Positions 1 to 9,054 of a DNA stretch of 64,000 nucleotides are shown one piece after another (the first letter of the stretch is position 1; each line of letters begins with the position of its first letter). Below the pieces are notes generated by a model that saw nothing but the letters and a program-made list of their open reading frames with translations, made no database searches and was not told where the DNA came from. The DNA is taken from positions 124,001 through 188,000 of the forward strand of contig NZ_CP143541.1 in assembly GCF_040126055.1 (NCBI RefSeq). The letters run 5' to 3'. The position numbers and the translations under genes are program-made. This stretch comes from Pseudalkalibacillus sp. SCS-8 (GTDB lineage Bacteria; Bacillota; Bacilli; Bacillales; Fictibacillaceae).

Positions 1-1
1 T

Positions 2-1228
2 CCATATCGCCAAATGGAACGTCTCGACATTTACAAAGAGCATTATACCGACTTGCTTGAGCGCGGTCTTGCTTACAAGTGTTATTGTACGGAAGAAGAA
101 TTGGAACAAGAAAGAGAAGCCCAGCAAGCGAAAGGTGAAATGCCTCGTTATTCAGGAAAGTGTCGCCACTTGACAGTAGAGGAACAAGAAAGGCTTGCAG
201 CAGAAGGCAGAAAGCCAAGTATCCGTTTCGCCGTACCACGTGATAAAGAGTATTCATTCATTGATATGGTAAAAGACCGGGTAACATTCGAATCAAACGG
301 TATCGGGGATTGGGTCATCGTGAAGAAGGATGGCATTCCAACTTACAACTTTGCCGTTGCGGTCGATGATCATCATATGGCAATCACCCATGTCCTGCGT
401 GGAGATGATCACATTTCCAATACACCGAAGCAATTGATGATCTATGAGGCATTAGGATGGGAAGCGCCGAAATTCGGCCACATGACGCTGATTGTAAACG
501 AACAGCGCAAGAAGCTCAGTAAGCGAGATGAGCAAACAATCCAGTTCATCGAGCAATATGAAGACTTAGGTTATCTTCCGGAAGCATTGTTCAATTTCAT
601 CGCCCTGTTAGGCTGGTCTCCGAAAGGCGAAGACGAGTTGTTCTCAAGGGAGCAATTCATTGAAATGTTCGACCCGGATCGATTATCGAAAGCAGCAGCT
701 GTCTTCGATACGAAGAAATTGGAATGGATGAACAACCAATACATGAAAGCGGCTGATCTTGAGCGTGTCATGGAATTGACAGTGCCACACCTCGAAAGAG
801 CTGGACGAATTCCAGAAGATCGTTCACCAGAGCAGCAGGAATGGGTAAGAAAGCTTGTCTCTCTTTATCAAGAGCAGCTCTCTCATGGTGCAGAAATCGT
901 AGCTTTGACAGACTTGTTCTTTAACAAATCGATTGAATACGATGAGGCAGCAGCGGAAATTTTAAGTGAGGAGCAGGTTCCAGAGGTTCTCAATGGTCTT
1001 AAGGATCAAATCAAGGGCATGGAAACTTTCGAACCAGCAGAGATTAAAGCTGCCATTAAAGCGACGCAAAAGGAAACGGGTCATAAAGGGAAAAAACTCT
1101 TCATGCCGATCCGTGTCGCTGCCTCGGGACAAACTCACGGGCCTGAACTGCCGGATTCCTTATCCTTGTTAGGAAAAGAAACGGTTCTTTCAAGGCTGGA
1201 GGAAGCTGTCCAGCAATTTGGAAAGTAA
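2..1228 (+). CDS. gltX: Glutamyl-tRNA synthetase, 5' end cut by window
   Basis: Cytoplasmic class I aminoacyl-tRNA synthetase that attaches glutamate to tRNA-Glu; in Bacillaceae the same enzyme usually also mischarges tRNA-Gln for later amidation. The frame is open to the left edge (first residues PYRQ), so only 408 codons of a family norm near 485 are present and the N-terminal HIGH signature lies outside. The KMSKS-type loop reads KLSKR at 512-526, and the C-terminal helical anticodon-binding domain appears complete. Followed by a T-box leader and cysE-cysS, the same order as in B. subtilis. Nothing suggests that the gene is damaged. Confidence 0.97.
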   Translation, partial: PYRQMERLDIYKEHYTDLLERGLAYKCYCTEEELEQEREAQQAKGEMPRYSGKCRHLTVEEQERLAAEGRKPSIRFAVPRDKEYSFIDMVKDRVTFESNGIGDWVIVKKDGIPTYNFAVAVDDHHMAITHVLRGDDHISNTPKQLMIYEALGWEAPKFGHMTLIVNEQRKKLSKRDEQTIQFIEQYEDLGYLPEALFNFIALLGWSPKGEDELFSREQFIEMFDPDRLSKAAAVFDTKKLEWMNNQYMKAADLERVMELTVPHLERAGRIPEDRSPEQQEWVRKLVSLYQEQLSHGAEIVALTDLFFNKSIEYDEAAAEILSEEQVPEVLNGLKDQIKGMETFEPAEIKAAIKATQKETGHKGKKLFMPIRVAASGQTHGPELPDSLSLLGKETVLSRLEEAVQQFGK

Positions 1229-1279
1229 ATGATACACATTTTGCAAAAAATATAATATAGTAAAGAAAACATGAGTGAT

Positions 1280-1524
1280 AAATCGTTGAAGAGGAGAAGT
1301 AAGGAACCCCTTTTTCTTTTTAGAGAGGACCATCATCGGCTGAAAGTGGTCTAAGAAGAGGATCCTGAAATGCACCTCTGAGACCCTTGTTGAATACGAG
1401 TAGATAAGGGCGGTTCTTCCACCGTTAGAGGAAGCCTGAGGGAGAAGAACGCTTGTAGGTTCTTCTAAACAGAGTGGGACCGCGCTGAAAGCGTCTCTGT
1501 GAGTAATCACAGAGGCGTTTTTTT
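1280..1524 (+). ncRNA. T-box riboswitch, tRNA-Cys responsive (cysE-cysS leader)
   Basis: Tests charging of tRNA-Cys and controls read-through into cysE-cysS. The conserved T-box AGAGTGGGACCGCG is at 1471-1484. A TGC (cysteine) triplet at 1371-1373, in the context AATGCACC, is the likely specifier codon. The antiterminator pairs ACAGAG (1470-1475) with CTCTGT (1495-1500), which competes with the terminator just downstream. The exact 5' end is not visible: I found no convincing promoter of its own, so the leader may also be reached by read-through from gltX. Cysteine specificity is inferred from the codon and from the genes that follow. Confidence 0.9.
1491..1524 (+). terminator. T-box intrinsic terminator
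   Basis: GCGTCTCTGTG pairs with CACAGAGGCG across the loop AGTAAT (stem 1491-1517), followed by seven T at 1518-1524. The left arm is shared with the antiterminator, the arrangement expected of a transcriptional T-box switch. Confidence 0.88.
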
Positions 1525-1575
1525 ATGTTTTAAAAAGCTGAAATAAAAAAGCATTTGAGAGGAGGAGTGGCGTAT

Positions 1576-2223
1576 ATGTTCAAGACCTTGAAGGAAGATA
1601 TTGATGTCGTATTCGATCAGGACCCAGCTGCCCGCAGTTATTTTGAAGTCATTTTGACGTACTCGGGCTTACATGCGATATGGGCGCATCGGTTTGCGCA
1701 TTTGTTTTGGAAAAAGAAGCTTTTCTTTTTGGCACGTGTCATATCTCAGATCAGCAGATTTTTGACAGGAATTGAAATCCATCCCGGAGCGAAGGTGGGC
1801 AGGCGTTGTTTCATCGACCATGGAATGGGAGTCGTAATCGGGGAGACATGTGAAATCGGTGATAATGTCACCCTGTTTCAGGGAGTGACATTAGGAGGGA
1901 CCGGCAAAGAAAAAGGGAAGCGTCACCCGACCTTGGAAGACCATACGTTGGTTGCAACAGGTGCGAAGGTGTTAGGGTCCATAACGATTGGACGGAATTC
2001 TAAGATTGGCGCAGGCTCGGTCGTCTTGCAGGATGTACCGCAAAACTCCACAGTCGTAGGGATTCCAGGTAAGGTTGTCGTCCAGGACGGCGTTAAGGTA
2101 AGAGGAGATCTTGACCACCGAAACCTGCCTGACCCTGTTTCTGATAAATTTAAAATAATGGAAAAAGAGATTGAGCGTTTGAGGGAAGAAGTTGAGAAAT
2201 TGAAAAGGAGTGGGCTCAGTTGA
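1576..2223 (+). CDS. cysE: Serine O-acetyltransferase
   Basis: Transfers acetyl from acetyl-CoA to L-serine, giving O-acetylserine, the carbon skeleton for cysteine. 215 residues. An N-terminal helical part (1-65) is followed by a left-handed beta helix of hexapeptide repeats (about 66-165, for example IHPGAKVG and [12 protein letters not shown]). The catalytic His is in DHGMG (D81-H82), and a second conserved His is in RHP near 117. The ATG at 1576 was chosen over an in-frame TTG at 1555 because GAGGAGG at 1559-1565 is spaced for it and the length matches the family. Overlaps the cysS start; both are under T-box control, coupling cysteine synthesis to its charging. Confidence 0.96.
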   Translation: MFKTLKEDIDVVFDQDPAARSYFEVILTYSGLHAIWAHRFAHLFWKKKLFFLARVISQISRFLTGIEIHPGAKVGRRCFIDHGMGVVIGETCEIGDNVTLFQGVTLGGTGKEKGKRHPTLEDHTLVATGAKVLGSITIGRNSKIGAGSVVLQDVPQNSTVVGIPGKVVVQDGVKVRGDLDHRNLPDPVSDKFKIMEKEIERLREEVEKLKRSGLS

Positions 2224-3623
2224 GTATTCAAATCTACAATACATTGACTCGACAAAAGGAACCGTTTAAACCGATTGAAGAGGGCAAAGTGAAGATGTAT
2301 GTGTGCGGACCGACAGTTTATAATTACATCCATATTGGAAATGCCAGGCCCCCGATCGTATTTGATACGGTTCGCCGGTACCTTCAGTATCGAGGCTATG
2401 AGGTTCATTTCGTCTCAAACTTCACCGATGTAGACGATAAGATCATCAAGGCTGCCAACGAACTCGGGGAAGAGGTTCCAGTGTTAGCGAATCGATTCAT
2501 CCAAGCTTATCATGAAGATACATCAGCCCTGAATGTGCAGAAAGCGGATCTCCATCCAACCGTCACAGATACAATGGATGATATTATTCGTTTCATCGAA
2601 ACCTTGATTGAAAAGGGATACGCGTATGAAGCAGGGGGAGATGTCTACTTCCGTACGAAGAAGTTCGAAGGGTACGGGAAACTGTCCCATCAATCGATTG
2701 AAGAGCTTCGTTTAGGCTCCCGCATACAGGTCGGAGAAAAGAAAGAGGATCCTCTCGATTTTGTGCTGTGGAAATCAGCGAAAGAAGGAGAGATTTTCTG
2801 GAAGAGTCCCTGGGGAGAAGGAAGACCCGGGTGGCATATTGAATGCTCGGCAATGGTAAAGAAATATTTGGGAGATACGATTGATATTCATGCAGGCGGT
2901 CAAGATCTATCCTTCCCGCATCATGAAAACGAGATTGCCCAATCCGAAGCACTTAATGAACAGACGATGGCTAATTATTGGATGCACAATGGCTATATCA
3001 ATATCAATAATGAAAAGATGTCGAAGTCATTAGGGAATTTTATTCTTCTGCATGACTTGATTCAGAAATACGATCCACAAGCGTTCCGCTTCTTCATGCT
3101 CAATGTGCATTATCGTCATCCGATTAACTTTACGGATGAATTGCTCGAGAGTGCGAAAACAAGTCTCGAGCGGATCCGTACAACAGTCGAAAATCTTGAA
3201 CACCGCCTTTCCCATAGTGTAGACCTTGGGACCGACAATGAGATGTGGCTGGATAAAATCAATGCTCATAAAGACAGGTTCATTCGTGATATGGATGATG
3301 ATTTCAATACATCGAATGCGATTGCGACATTATTTGATCTTTCGAAAGATGCAAACGTCTACCTGCAAGGGGAAAACACCACCGTTGAAGTTTTGGAGCG
3401 GTTCGTTGCCCTATTTGAAGAAATCGGTCATGTGCTCGGGTTGGATCTGAAGCAGACAAAGGAACTGCTTGATGAGGAGATCGAGTCGTTGATTGAAGAA
3501 CGAAATCAAGCGCGTAAAGAAAAGAATTTCCAGCGAGCAGATGAAATTCGTGATCAGCTTGCTGATGAAGGGATCATCCTTGAAGATACACCTCAAGGAG
3601 TCAGGTGGAAAAGAAAATCATGA
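2220..3623 (+). CDS. cysS: Cysteinyl-tRNA synthetase
   Basis: Monomeric class I synthetase that charges tRNA-Cys. 467 residues, the normal length. The HIGH signature is HIGN (38-41), KMSKS is intact in [11 protein letters not shown] (about 266-270), and the zinc ligands are C29, the Cys of WHIECS and the His of PHHENE. It starts with TTG that overlaps the cysE stop (TTGA), with an AGGAGTG Shine-Dalgarno inside the end of cysE, so translation is probably coupled. Its C-terminus overlaps the mrnC start. Regulated by the upstream cysteine T-box. Confidence 0.97.
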   Translation: MSIQIYNTLTRQKEPFKPIEEGKVKMYVCGPTVYNYIHIGNARPPIVFDTVRRYLQYRGYEVHFVSNFTDVDDKIIKAANELGEEVPVLANRFIQAYHEDTSALNVQKADLHPTVTDTMDDIIRFIETLIEKGYAYEAGGDVYFRTKKFEGYGKLSHQSIEELRLGSRIQVGEKKEDPLDFVLWKSAKEGEIFWKSPWGEGRPGWHIECSAMVKKYLGDTIDIHAGGQDLSFPHHENEIAQSEALNEQTMANYWMHNGYININNEKMSKSLGNFILLHDLIQKYDPQAFRFFMLNVHYRHPINFTDELLESAKTSLERIRTTVENLEHRLSHSVDLGTDNEMWLDKINAHKDRFIRDMDDDFNTSNAIATLFDLSKDANVYLQGENTTVEVLERFVALFEEIGHVLGLDLKQTKELLDEEIESLIEERNQARKEKNFQRADEIRDQLADEGIILEDTPQGVRWKRKS

Positions 3624-4045
3624 TTGAGCCTTTCAGCCAGGTCGTTACACAACCAAAATTGTTAAAATCTGCAGCACTTGCTTATATTGGCGATGCTGTA
3701 TACGAAGTCTATATCCGCTCTTACCTTCTTGGAAAAGGTGAAGTGAAACCGCATCAGCTTCATAAGCAAGCTACCCGTTACGTTTCTGCTAAGGCTCAAG
3801 CAACGGCTGTGAGATCGTTGCTTGAGCAGCAGGAAATTGATGAGGACGAGCAAGGGGTCGTCAGGCGGGGGAGAAATAGCAAAATGGGGGCAGTACCCAA
3901 AAATACCGATATCCAGACTTATCGATATGGGACGGCCTTTGAAGCCTTGGTCGGTTACCTATACTTGTCAGGAAATCAGGAGCGTTTGAATGCGATTGTC
4001 GATAAATCCATCAAAATCATAGAACAATCAGAAGGAGGGAAATGA
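3605..4045 (+). CDS. mrnC: Mini-ribonuclease III (23S rRNA maturation)
   Basis: RNase III-like dimer without a double-strand RNA binding domain; in B. subtilis it trims both ends of 23S rRNA precursors in the nucleoprotein particle. The catalytic motif [12 protein letters not shown] (D30 and E34) is seen, as is the second conserved block [19 protein letters not shown]. 146 residues from GTG 3605, which has AAGGAG only 4 nt upstream. ATG 3620 (ATGA overlap with the cysS stop) is an alternative start without a good binding site. Its substrate is the 23S precursor stem, which this window also carries (51293-51314 with 54236-54256). Confidence 0.93.
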   Translation: MEKKIMIEPFSQVVTQPKLLKSAALAYIGDAVYEVYIRSYLLGKGEVKPHQLHKQATRYVSAKAQATAVRSLLEQQEIDEDEQGVVRRGRNSKMGAVPKNTDIQTYRYGTAFEALVGYLYLSGNQERLNAIVDKSIKIIEQSEGGK

Positions 4046-4049
4046 GAGA

Positions 4050-4796
4050 ATGAGCAATGATATCGTTGTTGGACGGAATCCGGTACTGGAAGCCATGCGA
4101 TCAGGACGTGATATCAACAAAATCATGATTGCAGAAGGTGCCCAGAAGGGTTCAATCGGACAGGTCATCAGTATGGCGAAAAAAGAACGTATACAAATCC
4201 AATATGTACCGAAGAAAAAAATTGACGCGTTGGCGGACGGAGCAAACCATCAGGGTGTCGTGGCTCACGTTGCAGCATACGAATATGCCGACATTGAGGA
4301 TATCTTCAAGCTTGCAGCTGATCGGAATGAAGAGCCATTCTTCCTCGTACTGGATGAAATAGAAGACCCGCATAATTTAGGGTCCATTTTAAGAACGGCG
4401 GATGCGACAGGTGCCCACGGAGTCATCATTCCGAAACGAAGAGCGGTCGGACTGACATCAGCGGTTGCAAAGTCTTCTACAGGAGCCATTGAATATATCC
4501 CAGTCGTCAGGGTAACGAATCTCGCCCGCACAATTGAAGATTTAAAGGGAAGAGGTGTCTGGTTCGTCGCGACAGATGCGAAGGGTGATCAGGACTATAC
4601 CCAGGCGCAATACGACATGCCGATCGGTCTGGTCATCGGCAGTGAAGGGAAAGGTATCGGGAGACTGGTGAAAGAGAAGTGTGATTTTCTCGTTTCCTTG
4701 CCGATGAAAGGTAAGGTTACATCACTCAATGCCTCCGTCGCTGCAGGCTTACTTATGTATGAGGTATACCGACAACGTCATCCTAAAGGGGTTTGA
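4050..4796 (+). CDS. rlmB: 23S rRNA 2'-O-methyltransferase (guanosine 2251)
   Basis: SpoU/TrmH-family enzyme that methylates a guanosine ribose in the peptidyltransferase loop of 23S rRNA using S-adenosylmethionine. 248 residues. An N-terminal L30e-like substrate-binding domain (1-75) precedes the knotted SPOUT domain with motif 1 NLGSILRTA, motif 2 IGSEGKGI and motif 3 LPMKGKVTSLNAS. An ideal AAGGAGGG lies at 4032-4038. It follows mrnC by 4 nt and precedes rae1 by 2 nt, so it is part of the cysE operon. The modified site is assigned from B. subtilis YacO, not from the sequence. Confidence 0.93.
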   Translation: MSNDIVVGRNPVLEAMRSGRDINKIMIAEGAQKGSIGQVISMAKKERIQIQYVPKKKIDALADGANHQGVVAHVAAYEYADIEDIFKLAADRNEEPFFLVLDEIEDPHNLGSILRTADATGAHGVIIPKRRAVGLTSAVAKSSTGAIEYIPVVRVTNLARTIEDLKGRGVWFVATDAKGDQDYTQAQYDMPIGLVIGSEGKGIGRLVKEKCDFLVSLPMKGKVTSLNASVAAGLLMYEVYRQRHPKGV

Positions 4797-4798
4797 CG

Positions 4799-5308
4799 AT
4801 GGAAATACTTCTTGTAGATGGGTACAACATGATCGGGGATTGGCCAGACCTGAAAGTGTTGAGAGATCACGATCTTTCTGCTGCACGAGACCTTTTAGTC
4901 GAAAAGATGGCAGAATACCAAGCATATACAGGCATGAGGGTTATCGTCGTATTTGATGCGCATTTCGTTCCTGGGACAGAGACGAAATTCAAAAATTATC
5001 GCATTGAAGTCATCTATACGAAAGAAAACGAATCTGCGGATGAAAGAATTGAAAAACTCGCGAAAGAATTGAAGGATATCCGTACGAAGGTCCATGTCGC
5101 GACCTCCGATTTCCTCGAGCAATGGGTCACGTTCGGGCTCGGCGCATTGAGGAAATCCGCACGAGAGCTGGCGATTGAGGTCAATCAGATCGAAAAACGG
5201 ATCACTCGGAAAGTCGATGATATAAAAAAACAAAAACGCCACTCAACGTTGACATTGAGCGATGAAGTTGCTGAAATTTTTGAAAAATGGCGCAGAGGGG
5301 ACCGTTGA
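4799..5308 (+). CDS. rae1: Ribosome-dependent mRNA endonuclease (NYN domain)
   Basis: NYN/PIN-like endonuclease. The B. subtilis homologue YacP/Rae1 enters the ribosomal A site and cleaves certain mRNAs during translation. 169 residues; the N-terminal acidic motif MEILLVDGYN carries D7, with further conserved acids in VVFDAH and VATSD. A basic helical tail ends in KWRRGD. ATG 4799 is preferred over the in-frame TTG 4793 because it aligns with the family start and AAAGGGG at 4783-4789 is correctly spaced. Last gene of the cysE operon before the sigH promoter. Confidence 0.92.
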   Translation: MEILLVDGYNMIGDWPDLKVLRDHDLSAARDLLVEKMAEYQAYTGMRVIVVFDAHFVPGTETKFKNYRIEVIYTKENESADERIEKLAKELKDIRTKVHVATSDFLEQWVTFGLGALRKSARELAIEVNQIEKRITRKVDDIKKQKRHSTLTLSDEVAEIFEKWRRGDR

Positions 5309-5312
5309 GCGG

Positions 5313-5342
5313 TTGACGCTTGTCGAATGGGTGCTGTATAAT
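5313..5342 (+). promoter_or_regulatory. Sigma-A type promoter of sigH
   Basis: TTGACG (5313-5318), an 18-nt spacer and a perfect TATAAT (5337-5342), about 40 nt before the sigH start. In B. subtilis sigH transcription is repressed by AbrB; no operator can be defined here. Confidence 0.8.
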
Positions 5343-5380
5343 ATTTCTATATATAGGTCGCCATGGTCGGAGGGATTCTC

Positions 5381-6031
5381 GTGAGCACAGAACTCAAAGA
5401 GATTGTACACCCGGAATTTGACGAGCTTGAAGATGAGTCGATAGTGGAGCAGGTTCACGAAGGACAGAGTGCCGCACTTGAATACTTAATCAACAAGTAT
5501 AAGAATTTCGTCCGCGCAAAAGCCCGGTCTTATTTTTTGATTGGAGCAGATCGCGAAGACATCATTCAAGAAGGTATGATCGGATTATATAAAGCGATCC
5601 GTGATTTTAAAGAGGACAAGCTATCTTCTTTCAAAGCTTTCGCTGAACTCTGTATCACCCGCCAGATGATCACCGCCATCAAAACCGCAACCCGACAAAA
5701 ACACATTCCACTTAATTCCTATGTTTCACTGGATAAACCGATTTATGATGAAGAGTCTGATCGGACGCTATTGGATGTCATATGTGGATCAAGGGTTACA
5801 GACCCTGAAGAGCTTATCATCAACCAGGAAGAATTTGATGATATCGAGCTTAAGATGGGAGAACTGTTAAGTGATCTGGAACGGAAAGTGCTGATGCTCT
5901 ACCTTGATGGAAGGTCTTATCAGGAGATATCAGTGGATTTGAACCGTCATGTCAAATCAATCGACAATGCCCTTCAAAGGGTGAAACGTAAGCTTGAACG
6001 ATACCTAGAATTAAGAGAAATAGGTTTGTAG
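5381..6031 (+). CDS. sigH: RNA polymerase sigma-H factor
   Basis: Alternative sigma factor for the transition to stationary phase, competence and early sporulation. 216 residues. Region 2 includes YLINKYKNFVRAKARSYF and GADREDIIQEGMIGLY; region 4 has the helix-turn-helix SYQEISVDLNRHVKSIDNA. GTG 5381 is chosen over an in-frame ATG at 5363 because GGAGGG at 5369-5374 is spaced for it. Own promoter and own terminator, so it is a single-gene unit between the cysE operon and rpmG, as in B. subtilis. Confidence 0.96.
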   Translation: MSTELKEIVHPEFDELEDESIVEQVHEGQSAALEYLINKYKNFVRAKARSYFLIGADREDIIQEGMIGLYKAIRDFKEDKLSSFKAFAELCITRQMITAIKTATRQKHIPLNSYVSLDKPIYDEESDRTLLDVICGSRVTDPEELIINQEEFDDIELKMGELLSDLERKVLMLYLDGRSYQEISVDLNRHVKSIDNALQRVKRKLERYLELREIGL

Positions 6032-6069
6032 GCGCTTTAAAAAAACAGAAGAAAATGTTGGAACATTCG

Positions 6070-6094
6070 ACAGGGAATCCTTCCCTGTTTTTTT
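6070..6094 (+). terminator. sigH intrinsic terminator
   Basis: ACAGGGAA pairs with TTCCCTGT across loop TCC, followed by TTTTTTT (6088-6094). Confidence 0.88.
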
Positions 6095-6171
6095 CTTGCA
6101 TCCGTTCCGAAGTGAAGGATCAATCATTCCGAAACAGGAGCAGAATCCTTTTGTTACAAGGCTGTGGCGCG

Positions 6172-6200
6172 TTGACAGGACTATACCCCTGTGATAAAGT
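6172..6200 (+). promoter_or_regulatory. Probable sigma-A promoter of rpmG
   Basis: A perfect TTGACA (6172-6177) and, 17 nt on, TAAAGT (6195-6200), a weaker -10. It lies between the sigH terminator and rpmG and is the only obvious start for the rpmG-secE-nusG transcript. Confidence 0.6.
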
Positions 6201-6284
6201 GAATAGCATAAAATGGACAAAGTATGGATAAAACTCGAAAAATGTGGATTCGGGTTCCAATGGTATTTCTGGAGATGGTCACCA

Positions 6285-6434
6285 ATGCGCACAAAGGTCG
6301 TATTAGCATGTGAACAATGCAAACAACGCAACTATTCTACGATGAAGAACAAACAACAAGATGAAAATCGAATCGAAATGAAGAAGTTCTGCAAGCATTG
6401 TCAATCACACACCGTACACCGGGAAACAAAATAA
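6285..6434 (+). CDS. rpmG: 50S ribosomal protein L33, zinc-ribbon form
   Basis: Small protein near the E site of the large subunit. 49 residues with two CxxC pairs (C9/C12 and C36/C39), so it is the zinc-binding C+ paralogue; such copies are often replaced by a zinc-free version under zinc starvation in Bacillus. ATG 6285 has GGAGATGG at 6271-6278; the frame stays open 24 codons further upstream, but that part does not resemble L33. Sits between sigH and secE as in B. subtilis. Confidence 0.93.
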   Translation: MRTKVVLACEQCKQRNYSTMKNKQQDENRIEMKKFCKHCQSHTVHRETK

Positions 6435-6595
6435 TCCGATTAAATAAATAGAACCGTGTTGCCTGTATTCAGCAAAAAATCAATGGAGATTATTCTTCTG
6501 ACCTGTTATTTCATAACGCGACATCATGTAACGATGAAAGGCAAAACGGCAAGTTTCATGAGTTTTTATCATAACCAATTTATTCTGGGGGTAAA

Positions 6596-6796
6596 ATGAT
6601 GGCTGGAATTGTACAAAAGACAGGTAGATTTTTCTCAAATGTAGGAAAGGAATTGAAGCGTGTCTCATGGCCGAACCGTAAAGAGTTGACACGCTACACG
6701 ATCACAGTCCTTACGACGGTGTTGTTCATCGTCTTGTTCTTTACAGTGATCGATCTAGGTTTGTCCTGGGTGATTGAAACATTCCTGGAAAACTAA
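6596..6796 (+). CDS. secE: Preprotein translocase subunit SecE
   Basis: Essential small clamp subunit of the SecYEG channel in the cytoplasmic membrane. 66 residues: an amphipathic cytosolic helix with the conserved stretch ELKRVSWPNRKELTRYT, then one transmembrane helix (about 40-60). Two adjacent ATG codons (6596, 6599) follow TGGGGG at 6586-6591; the second has the better spacing, a one-residue uncertainty. Next to nusG as in nearly all bacteria. The 160-nt gap before it (6435-6595) holds no feature I can support. Confidence 0.94.
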   Translation: MMAGIVQKTGRFFSNVGKELKRVSWPNRKELTRYTITVLTTVLFIVLFFTVIDLGLSWVIETFLEN

Positions 6797-6869
6797 AACA
6801 AGCTGATTAAGCTGAAATACAAATGGCTACAATGGTAAAGTAAATCCGTTTGGGAGGGAAAGGACGACC

Positions 6870-7421
6870 ATGTCCTCACAAGTTATGGAAAAAAGATGGT
6901 ATGTTGTACACACGTATTCTGGATACGAAAACAAAGTGAAAACGAATCTGGAAAAACGCGTTGAGTCAATGGGTATGGAGGACAAGATCTTCCGGGTGCT
7001 CGTCCCTCAAGAGGAAGAGACTGAAATCAAGAACGGCAAAAAGAAAACCGCAATGAAGAAAGTCTTTCCGGGCTATGTCTTGGCTGAAATGGTCATGACA
7101 GATGATTCGTGGTATGTAGTAAGAAACACACCAGGTGTGACCGGGTTCGTCGGATCGACAGGATCAGGTTCCAAACCGACACCGTTACTACCTGAAGAAG
7201 TGGATCGGATCCTTTACAGTATGGGACTCGAAAAACCGAAGGCAGACGTGGACTTCGAAATTAAAGAAAGCGTCAAAATCAAGGAAGGTCCTTTTGCGAA
7301 TTTCGTAGGTTCTGTGGAAGACATCGATGTCGACAAGCAGAAGCTGAAAGTTCATGTCAACATGTTTGGACGTGAGACCCCTGTCGAGGTCGGTTTCACA
7401 CAAGTTGATAAGCTAACTTAA
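6870..7421 (+). CDS. nusG: Transcription elongation/pausing factor NusG
   Basis: Binds the RNA polymerase clamp helices; in Bacillus it stimulates pausing at specific sites and may link polymerase to other machinery. 183 residues: NGN domain at about 6-110 (KRWYVVHTYSGYENKV, FPGYVLAEM) and KOW domain at about 128-180 (GPFANFVGSV). ATG 6870 with AAAGGA 5 nt upstream; ATG 6885 would give the commoner N-terminus MEKRWYVV but lacks a site. The secE-nusG pair precedes rplK, which has its own promoter. Confidence 0.95.
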   Translation: MSSQVMEKRWYVVHTYSGYENKVKTNLEKRVESMGMEDKIFRVLVPQEEETEIKNGKKKTAMKKVFPGYVLAEMVMTDDSWYVVRNTPGVTGFVGSTGSGSKPTPLLPEEVDRILYSMGLEKPKADVDFEIKESVKIKEGPFANFVGSVEDIDVDKQKLKVHVNMFGRETPVEVGFTQVDKLT

Positions 7422-7440
7422 CAAAACTTTCGCGAACCCA

Positions 7441-7469
7441 TTGAAAAAGCAATAAAGAAATGATAGAAT
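7441..7469 (+). promoter_or_regulatory. Promoter of rplK-rplA (extended -10)
   Basis: TTGAAA (7441-7446), 17-nt spacer, TAGAAT (7464-7469) with an upstream TG one base away (7461-7462), that is, an extended -10. It gives rplK a leader of about 110 nt containing a hairpin at 7505-7526. Confidence 0.75.
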
Positions 7470-7504
7470 TTTAATGTTTGAAATAACCCGATAAACAAAA
7501 CGGG

Positions 7505-7526
7505 GAGCTTTCACACGTGGAAGCTC
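7505..7526 (+). other. Hairpin in rplK leader
   Basis: GAGCTTTC pairs with GGAAGCTC over a short loop; flanking AAAAC and GTTTT could extend it around a GGG bulge. The right arm is followed by GTTTTA, too weak for a convincing terminator. It could be a control element for L11/L1 synthesis; role not shown. Confidence 0.5.
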
Positions 7527-7591
7527 GTTTTAATGAGTGGGAGGGCCAAGGTGCCCAATATACCACATCACGGACTAAGGAGGTGTGTCAC

Positions 7592-8017
7592 GTGGCTAAA
7601 AAGGTAATTAAGGTTGTTAAATTGCAGATTCCTGCAGGGAAAGCTAACCCAGCACCACCAGTTGGACCGGCTTTGGGTCAAGCAGGTGTAAACATCATGG
7701 GATTCTGTAAAGAATTTAACGCTCGTACTTCAGATCAAGCTGGTATGATTATTCCGGTTGAAATCACGGTTTTTGAAGACCGTTCATTTACATTCATTAC
7801 AAAAACTCCACCGGCTGCTGTATTGTTGAAAAAAGCGGCAGGAATCGAGTCAGGTTCTGGTGAACCGAACCGTAACAAGGTTGCGACGGTTAAGCGTGAT
7901 AAGGTGAAAGAAATCGCTGAAACGAAAATGCCAGACCTTAATGCTGCCGATGTTGACTCTGCTATGCGCATGGTAGAGGGAACAGCTCGCAGCATGGGTA
8001 TTGTAATCGAAGACTAA
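7592..8017 (+). CDS. rplK: 50S ribosomal protein L11
   Basis: Forms the GTPase-associated centre with 23S helices 43/44 and is needed for RelA activation by stalled ribosomes. 141 residues, exactly the usual length: N-terminal domain with [18 protein letters not shown], proline-rich hinge KTPPAAVLL and an RNA-binding C-terminal domain. GTG 7592 is set by an ideal AAGGAGGT at 7577-7584; the frame extends upstream by 25 codons that do not look like L11. Paired with rplA, and preceded by its own promoter and leader hairpin. Confidence 0.96.
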   Translation: MAKKVIKVVKLQIPAGKANPAPPVGPALGQAGVNIMGFCKEFNARTSDQAGMIIPVEITVFEDRSFTFITKTPPAAVLLKKAAGIESGSGEPNRNKVATVKRDKVKEIAETKMPDLNAADVDSAMRMVEGTARSMGIVIED

Positions 8018-8032
8018 TCATGCATAGCATAT

Positions 8033-8057
8033 AAGGTTGCGATCTTCGCAACCTTTC
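8033..8057 (+). terminator. Hairpin between rplK and rplA (partial terminator?)
   Basis: A perfect 10-bp stem AAGGTTGCGA/TCGCAACCTT with loop TCT, followed by only TCTTA. The stem is strong but the T-tract poor, so it may be an attenuator or an mRNA-stabilising or processing hairpin. Confidence 0.5.
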
Positions 8058-8127
8058 TTATGGCGCTGGCAACGGCGCAAAAGTGGGAGGATATTCCGTA
8101 AAAACCACATTTAAGGAGGAAATTAAA

Positions 8128-8826
8128 TTGGCTAAAAAGGGAAAGAAGTATCAAGAAGCTGCGAAGCTTGTTGATCGTTCCGTTCAATATGATGCAAACG
8201 AAGCAATCGAACTTGTGAAAAAAGCAGCTCCAGCAAACTTTGATGAAACAGTTGAAGTTGCTGTACGTCTTGGGGTAGACCCTAAGAAAGCTGACCAACA
8301 AGTACGTGGAGCAGTTGTACTTCCTAACGGAACTGGTAAGACACAACGTGTTCTTGTATTCGCAAAAGGTGAAAAAGCGAAGGAAGCAGAAGCTGCAGGA
8401 GCTGACTATGTTGGAGACTCAGATTACATCAACAAGATCAACCAAGGTTGGTTCGAGTTTGACGTAATTGTTGCTACACCTGACATGATGGGTGAAGTAG
8501 GGAAGCTTGGACGTGTCCTTGGACCGAAAGGCTTAATGCCGAACCCGAAAACTGGAACAGTAACTTTCGAAGTTGAAAAAGCTGTTCAAGAAATCAAAGC
8601 AGGTAAAGTTGAATACCGTGTAGACAAGCAAAGTAATGTTCACGTACCAATCGGTAAAGTATCTTTCGAAAACGACAAGCTTGTAGAAAACTTGACTACG
8701 ATCATTGATACGTTGGTTAAAGTGAAGCCGTCTGCTGCGAAAGGAACGTATATCAAGAACATTGCGATCGCTTCTACAATGGGACCTGGAATCAAAGTTA
8801 CACCAAACAGCTTCAACGTAAAATAA
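8128..8826 (+). CDS. rplA: 50S ribosomal protein L1
   Basis: Builds the mobile L1 stalk that helps release deacylated tRNA from the E site; in many bacteria it also represses its own rplK-rplA mRNA. 232 residues, the normal length, with the L1 motifs [17 protein letters not shown] and [14 protein letters not shown]. The start is TTG 8128 after AAGGAGGA (8113-8120, 7-nt spacing); the in-frame upstream codons from 8083 include the ribosome binding site and are not coding. Second gene of the L11-L1 unit. Confidence 0.96.
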   Translation: MAKKGKKYQEAAKLVDRSVQYDANEAIELVKKAAPANFDETVEVAVRLGVDPKKADQQVRGAVVLPNGTGKTQRVLVFAKGEKAKEAEAAGADYVGDSDYINKINQGWFEFDVIVATPDMMGEVGKLGRVLGPKGLMPNPKTGTVTFEVEKAVQEIKAGKVEYRVDKQSNVHVPIGKVSFENDKLVENLTTIIDTLVKVKPSAAKGTYIKNIAIASTMGPGIKVTPNSFNVK

Positions 8827-8830
8827 GCTG

Positions 8831-8859
8831 TTGACTTTCTCACACACTCGGGTTATAAT
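8831..8859 (+). promoter_or_regulatory. Promoter of rplJ-rplL
   Basis: TTGACT (8831-8836), 17-nt spacer and a perfect TATAAT (8854-8859), starting 5 nt after the rplA stop and preceding the L10 leader. Confidence 0.85.
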
Positions 8860-8871
8860 TACTTTTGGAAA

Positions 8872-9010
8872 TTTAATAGGTCATACCGTAGACAGTAGGT
8901 GCGAACACTAATCGCTTAATTTCCTGCCGAGGTGTGTTGGGATTTCATACATTGCTATGAGTTTATAACACAAAGCCTTCATGTCTACAAACATGAGGGC
9001 TTTTTTCTTG
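8872..9010 (+). ncRNA. L10 leader (autoregulatory RNA of rplJ-rplL)
   Basis: In Firmicutes an L10(L12)4 complex binds this leader and provokes termination ahead of rplJ. The segment from about 8880 carries the conserved blocks CCGTAGACAGTAGGTGCGAA and CCTGCCGAGGTG, and ends in an intrinsic terminator. Assignment is from position, conserved blocks and terminator; no covariance search was possible. Confidence 0.85.
8974..9007 (+). terminator. Attenuator terminator of the L10 leader
   Basis: AGCCTTCATGT pairs with ACATGAGGGCT across CTACAA, followed by TTTTTTC. It lies 48 nt before the rplJ start, so it must be bypassed for rplJ expression. Confidence 0.88.
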
Positions 9011-9054
9011 AGTTATGAAAATAACTACGGTATGAAATAACAGGAGGTGTAGAA

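Noticed and set aside
1228..1256. TATAAT at 1251 as a promoter for the cysteine T-box
   Set aside because: No acceptable -35 at 16-18 nt upstream.
7517..7591. N-terminal extension of L11 in the same frame
   Set aside because: An ideal AAGGAGGT fits GTG 7592, giving the standard 141 residues; the upstream codons are leader RNA. The same reasoning rejects longer starts of rplA, rpsL, rpsJ, rplO, rpmJ, infA, rplM and pdaB.
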